From Massilia mucilaginosa (GTDB lineage: Bacteria > Pseudomonadota > Gammaproteobacteria > Burkholderiales > Burkholderiaceae_D): a DNA stretch of 64,000 nt. Under the pieces are notes generated by a model, which was not told the origin of the DNA, did no database searches, and saw nothing but the letters and a program-made list of their open reading frames with translations. Of the stretch, positions 51,722 through 60,962 are shown in pieces; the first letter of the stretch is position 1, and every line of letters begins with the position of its first letter. The position numbers and the translations under genes are program-made. The DNA lies in contig NZ_WHJH01000038.1 of the NCBI RefSeq assembly GCF_011682145.1, positions 1 through 64,000 on the forward strand, in the 5' to 3' direction.

Positions 51722-52521
51722 TCGGTGCATTTTTTCGGGCATGGCTGCTCAGGCGGTCTCGGGTCGTTCGCATCGCGGTTGCGATAATTGCTCAGGCTGC
51801 GCGCGGAAGGGCGGGCCACGCCGGCTTGCCGCATCAGCGCCAGGCCGGTCTTGAAGAAATAGGGCGCGGTCTCGATGCTGGCCGCCTGCCAGGTGTCGCC
51901 GCGGTCGCTTGAGGTGCTGCGCAGCACGGCGCTGACGGGGCACGCTTCGCCGTCGCCGTCGCCTTCGGCGCAGGCGGGCGCGGCTGTCGCGAACAGCGGC
52001 ACTTCGCGCACCAGCGTGCCCTGACGCAGGACCAGGACGCGGGTCTTGCCCAGCACCGCCAGGCCGCGCTGCGTCAATGCGGCTTCGACGCGGCCTTGTT
52101 CAATCTTGTCGGGGTCGCTCATCGAGGGGGGCGCCGTATCCCAGAAGCGCTGTTCGCCGGGCAGGCGCAGGGAAGAGCCGGTACCCGGCTGTCCTTCGTA
52201 CAGTCCCAGGCGGGCGCACAGGTTCTCCAGATGGCGACCTTGATCGAGAGGCTTGTATTCCAGTGTCTCGCCCGTATCCACCAGCTTCTGTGCGGCGCGC
52301 GCGCGGTACGCCACCTTGAAACGGTGCTGGTCGGTGCGGCTGCTGCCGTGGCGCGTGAACACTGCGAGCGGCGCCCAGTCGTGGCGGGCCTGCAGCACGA
52401 AGGCGCTACCGTCCGGCAAGTCACATTCGACCGTTTCGGTGCGCTCGACGGCGCTGGCCGTCCCGCTCAGCGCGAGGGCCAGCCAGAACGGCAGCGTGTG
52501 AAGAAAACGGCGATATCCCAT
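51718..52521 (-). CDS. Secreted Asp-box (BNR-like) protein 2
   Basis: 267 residues from MGYRRFLHTLPFWLALALSG with a signal peptide. One Asp-box is clear (TSSDRGDTWQAAS near 220). Its C-terminal part (ACPVSAVLRSTSSDRGDTWQ) lines up with the same part of protein 1 (ACPIGAVMRSESHDNGLSWS), so the two are paralogues made by duplication. Both lie on the minus strand and overlap by four bases (ATGA), suggesting joint translation. Function unknown. Confidence 0.7.
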   Translation of the reverse strand: MGYRRFLHTLPFWLALALSGTASAVERTETVECDLPDGSAFVLQARHDWAPLAVFTRHGSSRTDQHRFKVAYRARAAQKLVDTGETLEYKPLDQGRHLENLCARLGLYEGQPGTGSSLRLPGEQRFWDTAPPSMSDPDKIEQGRVEAALTQRGLAVLGKTRVLVLRQGTLVREVPLFATAAPACAEGDGDGEACPVSAVLRSTSSDRGDTWQAASIETAPYFFKTGLALMRQAGVARPSARSLSNYRNRDANDPRPPEQPCPKKCTE

Positions 52522-52687
52522 GGAGTGGCATAAAAAGTTGGCAAGGTTGTAAATACTAACACATGATTGCCGTGTGGAAGCTTTGGATGGATGAGGCATC
52601 AAGGAGTTGAATCCGAATCCGCATTGCAGCCGAATAAGCTTGCGTTGCGCTTGTTCCAGCGCCCCCTTTTCGATCACAGGCCACCCC

Positions 52688-54718
52688 ATGCACGATTATC
52701 GCCTTGTCCTGCGCCCCTTGAGCGCCTTGCTGCTGGGCGCCTCGGCCCTGGTCCACGCGGGCGAGGCCGCCGAGCCCGTGCCCCAGGTGGTGGTGGCCGC
52801 CTCGCGCGTCAGCCAGCTCGGCGTGGCCGACTCGGCCAATGCGGGCCTGGTCACCCGGCAGCAACTGGCGGCGCGCTCGGTGTACCGTCCCGGCGAACTG
52901 CTGGAAGCGACGCCCGGCCTGATCGTCAGCCAGCACAGCGGCGAAGGCAAGGCCAACCAGTTCTACCTGCGCGGTTTCAACCTCGACCATGGCACCGACC
53001 TGCGCACCACGGTCGACGGCATGCTGGTCAACCAGCGCAGCCACGCCCACGGGCAGGGCTGGACCGACCTGAATTTCCTGATTCCCGAACTGGCCGAGCG
53101 GCTGGAATACCGCAAGGGCCCGTATTACGCCGACGAGGGTGACTTCGCCGCCGCCGGCGCGCTGGCGGTGCGCTACGCCGACACGCTGGCGGAAGGCGTC
53201 GCCAGTGTCGGCCTGGGCCAGAACGGCTACCGGCGCGTCCTGCTGGCCGACTCGCCCAAGGCGGGCGAAGGCAATCTGCTGTACGCCTTGGAGGCGTTCC
53301 ATAACGACGGGCCATTTACGCGCGGCGACGATTTCAATAAGCTCAACGGCGTGCTGCGGTACAGCCAGGGCGACGCCGCCAACGGCTTCAAGCTCGCCGC
53401 CATGGCTTACCGCGCTGCTTGGCGCGCGAGCGACCAGATTCCCCGGCGCGCAGTGGACGACGGCCGCCTCGGGCGCTTCGACACGGTCGACGCCAGCGAC
53501 GGCGGTGTTGCGCGCCGCTACAGCGTGTCCGGCGGCTGGCATGCCGCATCCGGGGCGGGCGTGACCAGGGTCAATGCCTCGGTGGTGGCCAACCGGCTCG
53601 CACTGTATTCGAACTTCACGTATTTCCTGGACGATCCGGTCAACGGCGACCAGTTCAGCCAGCCGGACCGGCGCGTCACCAGCGCCATCAACGCCGAGCA
53701 TCGCTGGGGCAGTCACCGGGCCGGCTTTCAGTTCCAGAACGACAATATCCACAACGGCCTGTACGACACCGTCGCGCGCCGGCGCCGCGCCACCACGCGC
53801 GAGGATCATCTTGTGGAGACCAGCGCCGCTGTGTTCTACGACAACAGCACGCGCTGGACGCCGATGTTCCGTACGGTGGCCGGGGTGCGCGTCGACCACT
53901 ATCGCTTCGATGTCGACAGCAATCTGCCTGAGAACAGCGGCCGCGCCAGCGCCCACCGCGCCAGTCCGACCCTGAGTCTGATTGTCGGCCCGTGGAGCAA
54001 GACGGAGTTGTATCTGAACGCCGGTACCGGTTTCCACAGCAACGATGCGCGCGGCGCCACCATCCGCACCGATCCGAAAAGCGGCGAAGCCACCGGGCGC
54101 GTGACGCCGCTGGTCAAGGCCAGGGGTGTCGAAGTGGGCTTGCGCACCGAAGCGCTGGCGGGATTGCAGAGTTCCTTCTCCCTGTACCAGCTCGATTTTG
54201 ATTCGGAACTGGTGTTCGTGGGCGACGCCGGCACCACCGAGGCTGGCCGGCCGAGCCGCCGCAGCGGCTTCGAGTTTTCCAGTTACTACAAGCCGAATGC
54301 GTACATGACGCTGGACGCCGACGTGGCGTTTGCGCGCGCGCGTTTCAGGAATGCCGATGCGGGCGGACGGCGCATTCCCGGCGCGGTCGAGGGCGTCGCC
54401 TCGCTGGCGCTGGCGCTCGATCGCCTGGGGCCGTGGTTCGGCGCCTTGCAGCTGCGCTATTTTGGGCCGCGTCCGCTGATCGAAGACAAGCGCGTGCGCT
54501 CGGGCCCGACGACGACCCTGAACGGGCGCATCGGCTACAAGCTGGGCAAGCGCTTCAAGCTCGAACTGGAAGGCTTCAACCTGGCCAACCGGCGCAGTTC
54601 GGCGATCGATTACTTTTACGAATCGCGCCTGCGAGGAGAGGACGAGGCGGTCGAGGACATCCATTTTCATCCGACCGAATCGCGCTCGTTCCGGCTGACC
54701 CTCGGTGCGGCGTTTTAA
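52688..54718 (+). CDS. TonB-dependent outer-membrane receptor
   Basis: 676 residues from MHDYRLVLRPLSALLLGASA with a signal peptide. An N-terminal plug domain (about 35-150: LEATPGLIVSQHSGEGKANQ, then FYLRGFNLDHGTDL) is followed by a beta-barrel ending in FRLTLGAAF with the C-terminal aromatic residue. No TonB box is obvious. The gene is followed on the same strand by a heme oxygenase, so heme or hemin-type iron uptake is the most likely substrate, but siderophore uptake is not excluded. Confidence 0.88.
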   Translation: MHDYRLVLRPLSALLLGASALVHAGEAAEPVPQVVVAASRVSQLGVADSANAGLVTRQQLAARSVYRPGELLEATPGLIVSQHSGEGKANQFYLRGFNLDHGTDLRTTVDGMLVNQRSHAHGQGWTDLNFLIPELAERLEYRKGPYYADEGDFAAAGALAVRYADTLAEGVASVGLGQNGYRRVLLADSPKAGEGNLLYALEAFHNDGPFTRGDDFNKLNGVLRYSQGDAANGFKLAAMAYRAAWRASDQIPRRAVDDGRLGRFDTVDASDGGVARRYSVSGGWHAASGAGVTRVNASVVANRLALYSNFTYFLDDPVNGDQFSQPDRRVTSAINAEHRWGSHRAGFQFQNDNIHNGLYDTVARRRRATTREDHLVETSAAVFYDNSTRWTPMFRTVAGVRVDHYRFDVDSNLPENSGRASAHRASPTLSLIVGPWSKTELYLNAGTGFHSNDARGATIRTDPKSGEATGRVTPLVKARGVEVGLRTEALAGLQSSFSLYQLDFDSELVFVGDAGTTEAGRPSRRSGFEFSSYYKPNAYMTLDADVAFARARFRNADAGGRRIPGAVEGVASLALALDRLGPWFGALQLRYFGPRPLIEDKRVRSGPTTTLNGRIGYKLGKRFKLELEGFNLANRRSSAIDYFYESRLRGEDEAVEDIHFHPTESRSFRLTLGAAF

Positions 54719-54744
54719 GGCGTGCGCGCGGCAAGGCTGATAGA

Positions 54745-54765
54745 CTGTAGGAAAATGCCCTACAG
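54745..54765 (+). promoter_or_regulatory. Perfect 7-bp hairpin between the TonB receptor and heme oxygenase genes
   Basis: ctgtagg - 7 nt - cctacag, 26 nt past the receptor stop and about 15 nt upstream of the possible ATT start of heme oxygenase. It could be a weak terminator, a leader structure or a regulator site. No Fur box is recognisable. Confidence 0.4.
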
Positions 54766-54815
54766 AACAGGAATAGTCCATTAACCAACATCCCAACCGC
54801 GCGCTCGGCGACGCC

Positions 54816-55367
54816 TTGAGCGCACTGCGCATCGCCACGGCCGACCGTCACGCCGTCCTCGACACCGGCATGCCGCTGGCCCTGCCGGACGCCGGCTTGC
54901 AGCATTACAGCGACCATTTGCACATGCTGCGGCGCTGGCTGGCGCCGCTGGAGGCGTGGCTGGGGCGTTACGCCGACGGTCCGCAGGGCGAGGCGCGTTT
55001 GCCGGCGGTGGCGCGGGTGGCGCTGATCGATGCCGACCTGGCCGATCCGGCGCTGGCCGGGGTGCGTGCCGATGCGCGGCCCGAGGACGCTGGCGTGTGG
55101 CCGGATGGCGCCAGCCCGGCCTACCGCTGGGGTGTGACGTACGTGATCGAAGGTTCGCAACTGGGCGGGGCGGTGCTGTACCAGCGCCTGGCGGGGCCGC
55201 TGGCGCCGCATCCGCTGCGCTATCTGCGCAGCGGGGCGGAAGGCCCGGGTCCGCGCTGGCGCAGCTTCATGCTGGCGCTGAGGGACAACGTGAAAAGCGA
55301 AGGGGAAATTGCCGACGCGTGCCGGGGGGCGTGCGATGCGTTCGACCGGATTCTGGCGATGCGGTAG
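54816..55367 (+). CDS. Biliverdin-producing heme oxygenase
   Basis: At least 183 residues, reading MSALRIATADRHAVLDTGMP if a TTG at 54816 is the start. In-frame sequence runs upstream to a stop at 54774-54776, and an ATT at 54780 (INQHPNRALGDALSALRIAT) has AGGA 8 nt before it, so the real start may be ATT with 12 more residues. His in TADRHAVLD is the likely proximal heme ligand; GVTYVIEGSQLGGAVLYQRL and RWRSFMLAL are family features. Heme oxygenase opens heme to biliverdin, freeing iron. It is 97 nt after the TonB receptor. Confidence 0.87.
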   Translation: MSALRIATADRHAVLDTGMPLALPDAGLQHYSDHLHMLRRWLAPLEAWLGRYADGPQGEARLPAVARVALIDADLADPALAGVRADARPEDAGVWPDGASPAYRWGVTYVIEGSQLGGAVLYQRLAGPLAPHPLRYLRSGAEGPGPRWRSFMLALRDNVKSEGEIADACRGACDAFDRILAMR

Positions 55368-55391
55368 GGGGTAAGCCCTGCCGACATCCTC

Positions 55392-55425
55392 AAGACCGTC
55401 TTTCCCGCCTCCGCGGGAATGACGG
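55392..55425. repeat. Inverted-repeat element (ttcccgc...gcgggaa)
   Basis: Contains ttcccgc and gcgggaa as an inverted pair and resembles the elements at 58824, 58891 and 62684. It lies just past the heme oxygenase stop, between two convergent genes. Confidence 0.5.
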
Positions 55426-55493
55426 CGTTGAGGGCAGAGGTGAAAAATGCGCTCATGGGACGTATCGGAAACATGCGTCTTTAGGCGAACAAG

Positions 55494-57743
55494 CTAATTG
55501 CGCTCCCGCTCCACCCTGGTCACCCCGACCACGCGGCGCAGATTCCTGATCAAGTGCGCCAGATGCACGCGGTCCTTGATCTGGATCGTAAACCGCAGCT
55601 GGGTCATGACGTGTTCTTCATCCTCGTCCATGCCCACATACGAAATGTTCGCATCGGACTCGCCAATCTCGGCCGCCACGCGCGCCAGGATGCCTTTTTC
55701 ATTATTGATCAGCAGCCTGATCCGGCAATCGAAGCGGCGGTTCAGTTCCCCGCCCCACTGCACGGCGATCCAGCGGTCCGGTTCCTTGCCGCGCAAGCGC
55801 TTGGCGCTGGCGCAATCGCTGGTGTGCACGATCAAACCCTGGTCGCGCCGCAACTGGCCGATAATCTGGTCGCCCGGAATCGGCAGGCAGCACGGCGCCA
55901 ACTGCACCGACACGCCTTCGCTGCCATAAATCGTGACCGGATCGAGCTCGCCCGGCGTGGCGTTCGGATTGGCCGGCAAACTCACCAGGTCGTCATCGAC
56001 CAGGCCGAAAATATGCCGCGCCACCAGTGCCGCCATGCGCTTGCCGATGCCGATGTCGGCATACAGCTCATCCATCGACTTGGCCGACGATTCGTTGAGC
56101 AGCTTCTCGACCGCCGGTTCCGGCAGATCGGGCTGGATGTTCAGGGCGGTCAGGGCCTGCGCCAGCAACTCGCGGCCCAGTTCGACCGACTCGTTCAGGT
56201 TGATCGTGCGCAAATGATGGCGGATCGCCGAACGGGCCTTGCCGGTGCGCACAAACGCCAGCCATGTCGGACTTGGCTTGGAATCCGGATTGGTCACGAT
56301 CTCGACAATGTCGCCGTTGCGCAACTCGGTGCGCAGCGAGGCCGGCTCGTTGTTGATCTTGACCGACACGGTATGGTCGCCGATGCCGGTGTGAATCGTG
56401 TAGGCGAAGTCGAGCGCCGTGGCGCCGCGCGGCAGGGCGATGATCTTCGATTTCGGCGTGAACACGTACACCGAGTCCGGAAACAGGTCGACCTTGACGT
56501 GCTCCAGGAACTCGGCCGAGTCGCCGGTCTGCTGCTGGATGTCGAGCAGCGACTGCAGCCACGCGTGCGTCTTCTGCTGCAAGTCCGACAGGTTCGCCTC
56601 GCCATTCTTGTACAGCCAGTGCGCCGCCACGCCGGACTCGGCGGTGCGATGCATTTCCTGGGTGCGGATCTGGAACTCGACCGGCGTGCCGTACGGGCCG
56701 ATCAGGGTCGTGTGCAGCGACTGGTAGCCGTTGAGCTTGCGGATCGCGATGTAATCCTTGAACTTGCCCGGCATCGGCTTGTACAGGCCGTGCAGGGTGC
56801 CCAGCGCCACGTAACAATTGGCGAAGCTGTCGACCACCACCCGGAAACCGTACACATCGAGCACCTGCGAGAACGACAAATGCTTGCTGCGCATCTTCTT
56901 GTAGATGCCGTACAGGGTCTTTTCGCGCCCGTATACTTCGGCCGGCAGTTCGGCCGTGGCGAGCGTGTTCTTGACCGATTCGAGGATCTTCTTGACCACT
57001 TCGCGGCGGTTGCCGCGCGCCGCCTTGACCGCTTTGGAGAGGGTGCGGTAACGCACCGGATACAGGTGCGAAAACGCCAGGTCCTGCAATTCGCGGTAAA
57101 TATTGTTCAGGCCCAGGCGGTGCGCGATCGGCACGTACACTTCCATGGTTTCGGAGGCGATGCGGCGCTTCTTGGCCGGCGTCATGTGCTCGAGCGTGCG
57201 CATATTGTGCAGGCGGTCGGCCAGCTTGATGAGAATGACGCGCACGTCCGACGCCATGGCCAGCAGCATCTTGCGGAAGTTTTCCGCCTGCGCTTCGATC
57301 AGGGTCTGGAATTCGATTTTTTCAAGCTTGGACAGGCCGTCGACAAGGCTGGCGACGGGGGCGCCGAAGCGCTCGATCAGCTCATCCTTCTTGACGTCCT
57401 GGTCTTCCATCACATCGTGCAGCAGCGCGGCCATGATGGCCTGGGCGTCGAGCTTCCAGTCGGCGCAGATTTCCGCCACGGCGATGGGATGGGAAATATA
57501 CGGTTCGCCCGACTTGCGGACTTGTCCAAGGTGCATCTCGTCGGAAAAACGATACGCTTCCTTGACTTTTTTGAGTTCGGAGGGAGTGAGGTACTCGGAG
57601 AGCTTGGCCGATAAGTGCGAGACCGATGCCACGCCCGGAGCGGGTGTGACAGGGACCTCGGCCTCTTGCGCCTTGGTGGCGGCGCGCGAAGACCGGGTCT
57701 TGGGTGTGCCTGAGAGTGTCGTATCCGGAGGAATCAGATTCAT
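55494..57743 (-). CDS. spoT: Bifunctional (p)ppGpp synthetase/hydrolase SpoT/Rel
   Basis: 749 residues from MNLIPPDTTLSGTPKTRSSR (a GTG/ATG 12 nt upstream is possible). The HD hydrolase domain has His71, His85 and HD at 109-110 (ALLHDVMEDQ); the synthetase domain has GKFKDYIAIRKLNGYQSLHT, whose basic KFKD is the form typical of bifunctional enzymes; TGS (KIIALPRGATALDFAYTIHT) and C-terminal ACT (FDCRIRLLINNEKGILARVA) domains follow. It ends the gmk-rpoZ-spoT operon. It controls the stringent response. Confidence 0.96.
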   Translation of the reverse strand: MNLIPPDTTLSGTPKTRSSRAATKAQEAEVPVTPAPGVASVSHLSAKLSEYLTPSELKKVKEAYRFSDEMHLGQVRKSGEPYISHPIAVAEICADWKLDAQAIMAALLHDVMEDQDVKKDELIERFGAPVASLVDGLSKLEKIEFQTLIEAQAENFRKMLLAMASDVRVILIKLADRLHNMRTLEHMTPAKKRRIASETMEVYVPIAHRLGLNNIYRELQDLAFSHLYPVRYRTLSKAVKAARGNRREVVKKILESVKNTLATAELPAEVYGREKTLYGIYKKMRSKHLSFSQVLDVYGFRVVVDSFANCYVALGTLHGLYKPMPGKFKDYIAIRKLNGYQSLHTTLIGPYGTPVEFQIRTQEMHRTAESGVAAHWLYKNGEANLSDLQQKTHAWLQSLLDIQQQTGDSAEFLEHVKVDLFPDSVYVFTPKSKIIALPRGATALDFAYTIHTGIGDHTVSVKINNEPASLRTELRNGDIVEIVTNPDSKPSPTWLAFVRTGKARSAIRHHLRTINLNESVELGRELLAQALTALNIQPDLPEPAVEKLLNESSAKSMDELYADIGIGKRMAALVARHIFGLVDDDLVSLPANPNATPGELDPVTIYGSEGVSVQLAPCCLPIPGDQIIGQLRRDQGLIVHTSDCASAKRLRGKEPDRWIAVQWGGELNRRFDCRIRLLINNEKGILARVAAEIGESDANISYVGMDEDEEHVMTQLRFTIQIKDRVHLAHLIRNLRRVVGVTRVERERN

Positions 57744-57822
57744 ACGCAAAGTCAATCAGCCGACATGTGAAAAAAGTAAATCAGGATGGCTTGTTGACAC
57801 CGTTCGGGCACGAAAACACAAA

Positions 57823-58026
57823 TTACATCGGAACCTTTTTCAGCATCTCGATACCGACCTTGCCGGCAGCGATTTCACGCAGGGCGACAACGGTTGGCTT
57901 GTCCTTGGCTTCCACCTTGGGAGTGTGGCCTTGCAACAACTGACGCGCGCGATAAGTTGCGGCCAGGGTCAGTTGAAAGCGGTTAGGGATGTGCTTCAAG
58001 CAATCTTCAATGGTAATGCGGGCCAT
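57823..58026 (-). CDS. rpoZ: RNA polymerase omega subunit
   Basis: 67 residues: [20 protein letters not shown], then [14 protein letters not shown] and a short acidic-to-basic tail. The length and N-terminal motif are those of omega, which aids polymerase assembly and binds ppGpp in many proteobacteria. It lies between gmk (44 nt away) and spoT (79 nt away), the standard order, linking polymerase, ppGpp synthesis and guanylate metabolism. Confidence 0.97.
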   Translation of the reverse strand: MARITIEDCLKHIPNRFQLTLAATYRARQLLQGHTPKVEAKDKPTVVALREIAAGKVGIEMLKKVPM

Positions 58027-58069
58027 GGTTTTTCCTCAATATGACGGTGTGTGCCGTGTCACGATTGTT

Positions 58070-58717
58070 TCACGATTGTTGCGCATGGATACCCAGTTGG
58101 GCAAATAGCGAGGCGTTACGCGCAGCTTGTTGTGCAAAACGGCTGCGTGTCGCTCTGACAATCGCGCTTATCTCTGACAAGGCGACGTTGAACTCTTCAT
58201 TGATAATAACATACTCGAACTCGGGAGCGTGAGCGATCTCGCCGCCGGCGGCCAGCAGGCGGCGTTCGATGATGTGCGGTTCGTCCTGCCCGCGCTTGTT
58301 CAAACGCTCGGACAAGGCGGCGATCGAGGGCGGCAAAATGAAGATCCCGGCGGCCTGGGGAAACTGCTTGCGCACCTGGCGCGCGCCTTGCCAGTCGATT
58401 TCCAGAAGGATGTCGGTGCCGGCTTTCATTTCCTTTTCGACCATCAGGCGCGAGGTGCCGTAGTAATTACCGTGCACTTCGGCCCATTCGAGGAATTCCT
58501 CGCGGCCGGCGCGTTCGACGAAGTCGTCGGCGGTGGTGAAATGGTACTCGCGGCCATCCTGTTCGCCCGGGCGGGGAGGGCGCGTGGTGGTCGAGATCGA
58601 CAGCTTGATGCCAGGTTCCTGCGCGAGCAGGGCGTTGACCAGGGTTGATTTACCGGCGCCGGAAGGCGCGGCGACAACGAACAGGCTGCCTGAAAAACCG
58701 GGGGTAGGAGATGGCAT
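58070..58717 (-). CDS. gmk: Guanylate kinase
   Basis: 215 residues; GMP to GDP with ATP. The P-loop is [10 protein letters not shown] (17-26), and GMP-contact sequence includes [19 protein letters not shown] and [21 protein letters not shown]-terminal segment [19 protein letters not shown] is typical. It is the first gene of the gmk-rpoZ-spoT operon. The start at 58717 is followed by a short non-conserved 8-residue extension common in this group. Confidence 0.97.
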   Translation of the reverse strand: MPSPTPGFSGSLFVVAAPSGAGKSTLVNALLAQEPGIKLSISTTTRPPRPGEQDGREYHFTTADDFVERAGREEFLEWAEVHGNYYGTSRLMVEKEMKAGTDILLEIDWQGARQVRKQFPQAAGIFILPPSIAALSERLNKRGQDEPHIIERRLLAAGGEIAHAPEFEYVIINEEFNVALSEISAIVRATRSRFAQQAARNASLFAQLGIHAQQS

Positions 58718-58823
58718 AAGTGTCTTTCTTGAGTACGGGTTGGTGCGTTATTGCGATTATTTACGACGAAAATACGGTGACAAAGTACCAGGGCTGGCGC
58801 AGTGTCTTGCTACGCTACCCCTA

Positions 58824-58853
58824 AAACCGTCGTTCCCGCGAAGGCGGGAACTC
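58824..58853 (+). repeat. Inverted-repeat element aaccgtcgttcccgcg type, copy A
   Basis: Reads aaccgtcgttcccgcg then aaggcgggaac; the stem is ttcccgc/gcgggaa. It is in inverted orientation to copy B (58891-58915) and shares its left flank (cgctacc, taaaacc) with the copy at 62684, so the dispersed unit extends a little beyond the stem. Confidence 0.6.
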
Positions 58854-58890
58854 AAGTTCGTCACATAGCCATTGGCTGCGCAAGTAACTT

Positions 58891-58915
58891 GGGTTCCCGC
58901 CTGCGCGGGAACGAC
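58891..58915 (-). repeat. Inverted-repeat element, copy B
   Basis: gggttcccgcctgcgcgggaacgac, i.e. the reverse orientation of copy A 40 nt away. Together they could fold into a long hairpin between gmk and yicC. Confidence 0.6.
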
Positions 58916-58964
58916 GTGCTAGCGGGTGGCGACAAGCTAGCGGCGGTGAGGTGTCGGGTAAAAA

Positions 58965-59852
58965 CTACTCCAGATTCTGCACCTGCTCGCGCATCTGTTC
59001 GATCAGCAGCTTCAATTCCATCGACGCGTCGGCCAGTTCCTTCACCGACGCCTTGGCGCCCAGGGTATTGGCTTCGCGGTTCAGTTCCTGCATCATGAAA
59101 TCGAGCCGCTTGCCGACCTGGCCGCCCTTTTTGAGGATATGCCGCGTCTCGGTCAGGTGCGCCGACAAACGCGACAACTCTTCCGACACATCGATCCGGA
59201 TCCCGTACAAGGTCACTTCCTGGCGAATCCGCTCGAACGCTTCCTGGCGCGTGAGTGTCGACGGCGTGCCATGCCCGGCCAGTCCCAATGCATCCTGCAT
59301 GCGCTCGACGGCCTTTTGCTGGAACTGCGAGATCACCTGGGGGATGAGCGGCGTGATGCGCTTGACGATGACATCCATGGCATCGATGCGCGAAACGAGC
59401 ATCGCTTCGAGCGCCGCGCCCTCGCGCCGGCGGCTGTCGACGAACGCCGCCACGGTGGTGGCGGTCAGCGCGGCCACGTCGGCCTGCAGCGACTCCTGGC
59501 CAACCTGGGCTTCCTCGACCACACCGGGCCAACGCAGCAGCTCGGCCACCGTCATCAAGGGCGCCGAGACAAAATGCTTGGTCACTTCGTTCTGCAAACG
59601 CGCCAGATCGGCCAGCATGGCCGCATTGAGCGCTTGCGAGCCGCCGGCGACCTTGCGCCCGAAAGAGAGGCGTGCCTCGACCTTGCCACGCGTGATGGCG
59701 GCCATGATCGCGGCGCGCAGGTCCGGTTCAAGCGCGCGCAACTCGTCGTTGATGCGGAACTGCAGGTCCAGAAAGCGCGAATTAACGCTCTTGATTTCAA
59801 TTGTAAGGGTGCCCGCCGCGCCTTCGCTGGTGGCCACCGCGTAACCTGTCAT
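58965..59852 (-). CDS. yicC: YicC family endoribonuclease/stress-induced protein
   Basis: 295 residues if started at the ATG at 59852 (MTGYAVATSEGAAGTLTIEI); upstream ATG/TTG codons extend it only into non-conserved sequence. The family opening (SMTGYA), the KSVNSRFLDLQFRINDELRA block and the C-terminal FMMQELNREANTLGAKASVK segment are all present. YicC proteins are reported as endoribonucleases in other bacteria. It is divergent from the Ser/Thr kinase gene, with 99 nt between starts. Confidence 0.92.
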   Translation of the reverse strand: MTGYAVATSEGAAGTLTIEIKSVNSRFLDLQFRINDELRALEPDLRAAIMAAITRGKVEARLSFGRKVAGGSQALNAAMLADLARLQNEVTKHFVSAPLMTVAELLRWPGVVEEAQVGQESLQADVAALTATTVAAFVDSRRREGAALEAMLVSRIDAMDVIVKRITPLIPQVISQFQQKAVERMQDALGLAGHGTPSTLTRQEAFERIRQEVTLYGIRIDVSEELSRLSAHLTETRHILKKGGQVGKRLDFMMQELNREANTLGAKASVKELADASMELKLLIEQMREQVQNLE

Positions 59853-59951
59853 GCTAGAAATGCTCAATGGAGTCCCCGGTATTTTTATCTTTTCTTTACA
59901 AAGCCGTGATTTATCCACACAATCGCCGTGTTAAGCAAGGAACACACACTG

Positions 59952-60947
59952 ATGGCTGCACAAAATAACGCTCCCCTGCCCGATGGACTTGAAATTGCCG
60001 GATATCGCATTGTAAAGAAAATTGCGTCCGGTGGGTTCAGTATTGTATATCTCGCTTACGACGCCGAGGGGAACGCGGTCGCCATCAAAGAGTACCTGCC
60101 GAGCTCCCTCGCTTTGCGCCAGCCCGGCGAGCTCGTCCCGGTGATTTCGCCGCCCAACCTGCCCGTTTTCCGCATCGGCCTGAAGTGCTTTTTCGAGGAG
60201 GGAAGGGCGCTCGCGCTGATCTCCCACCCGAACGTGGTGCGCGTGCTGAATTTTTTCCGCGCCAACGACACCGTGTACATGGTGATGGGCTACGAATCGG
60301 GCCACTCGTTGCAGGAACACATCGCCCGCCTCGGCAGCAAGGGCAGCCGCCTGTCGGAAGCCTTCATCCGCCAGATTTTCCTGGGCGTGTGCGGCGGCCT
60401 GCGCGAAGTGCACGCCAACAAGCTGCTGCACCTCGACCTGAAACCGGCCAATATTTACCTGCGCACCGACGGCTCGCCGATCCTGCTCGACTTCGGCGCC
60501 GCGCGCCAGACCATCAACGCCGACATTCCCAAACTCACGCCCATGTACACGCCGGGCTTCGCCCCGCCGGACCTGTACTCGAAGACGGCGGCGCTGGGAC
60601 CATGGTCGGATATTTACAGCATCGGCGCGACCATGTTCGCCTGCATGGCCGGCGCCCCGCCGCAGCCGGCCGACCAGCGCAAGACCGAAGACAAGATGCC
60701 GGGCTACTATGCGCGCCTGGAAGGCAGCTTTTCGCCGGCCTTGATCGGCATGGTCAAGAACTGCCTCGACATGGACCCGCTGGCGCGTCCGCAAAGCCTG
60801 TTCGCGCTGCAAAAGGAACTGGCGCTGCCGCCGCCCAAGAAGCCGGAAGCGCCGCGCGGCCTGGAGAAGATCGGCGGCCAGGTACGCGGCCTGGTCGACC
60901 GTCTGGGTAGTCTCGGCCGCAAAAAAGTCAACGATAAAAACACCTGA
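59952..60947 (+). CDS. Serine/threonine protein kinase
   Basis: 331 residues from MAAQNNAPLPDGLEIAGYRI (an ATG 24 nt upstream is less likely). All kinase hallmarks are there: glycine loop ASGGFSIVY (25-33), catalytic Lys46 in AIKEYL, HLDLKPAN (Asp near 161) and DFG near 180 (LLDFGAARQ). It has no transmembrane segment, so it is a soluble kinase. The PP2C phosphatase gene follows after 15 nt, making a kinase-phosphatase pair next to rph. Confidence 0.92.
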   Translation: MAAQNNAPLPDGLEIAGYRIVKKIASGGFSIVYLAYDAEGNAVAIKEYLPSSLALRQPGELVPVISPPNLPVFRIGLKCFFEEGRALALISHPNVVRVLNFFRANDTVYMVMGYESGHSLQEHIARLGSKGSRLSEAFIRQIFLGVCGGLREVHANKLLHLDLKPANIYLRTDGSPILLDFGAARQTINADIPKLTPMYTPGFAPPDLYSKTAALGPWSDIYSIGATMFACMAGAPPQPADQRKTEDKMPGYYARLEGSFSPALIGMVKNCLDMDPLARPQSLFALQKELALPPPKKPEAPRGLEKIGGQVRGLVDRLGSLGRKKVNDKNT

Positions 60948-60962
60948 TCCAGAAAGATATCT

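Noticed and set aside
50345-52521. Asp-box proteins as sialidases
   Set aside because: Asp-boxes alone occur in many beta-propellers; the arginine triad and RIP motif of sialidases are not visible.
55554-57614. Plus-strand open frame of 686 codons opposite spoT
   Set aside because: SpoT has four confirmed domains on the minus strand; the antisense frame is a shadow.
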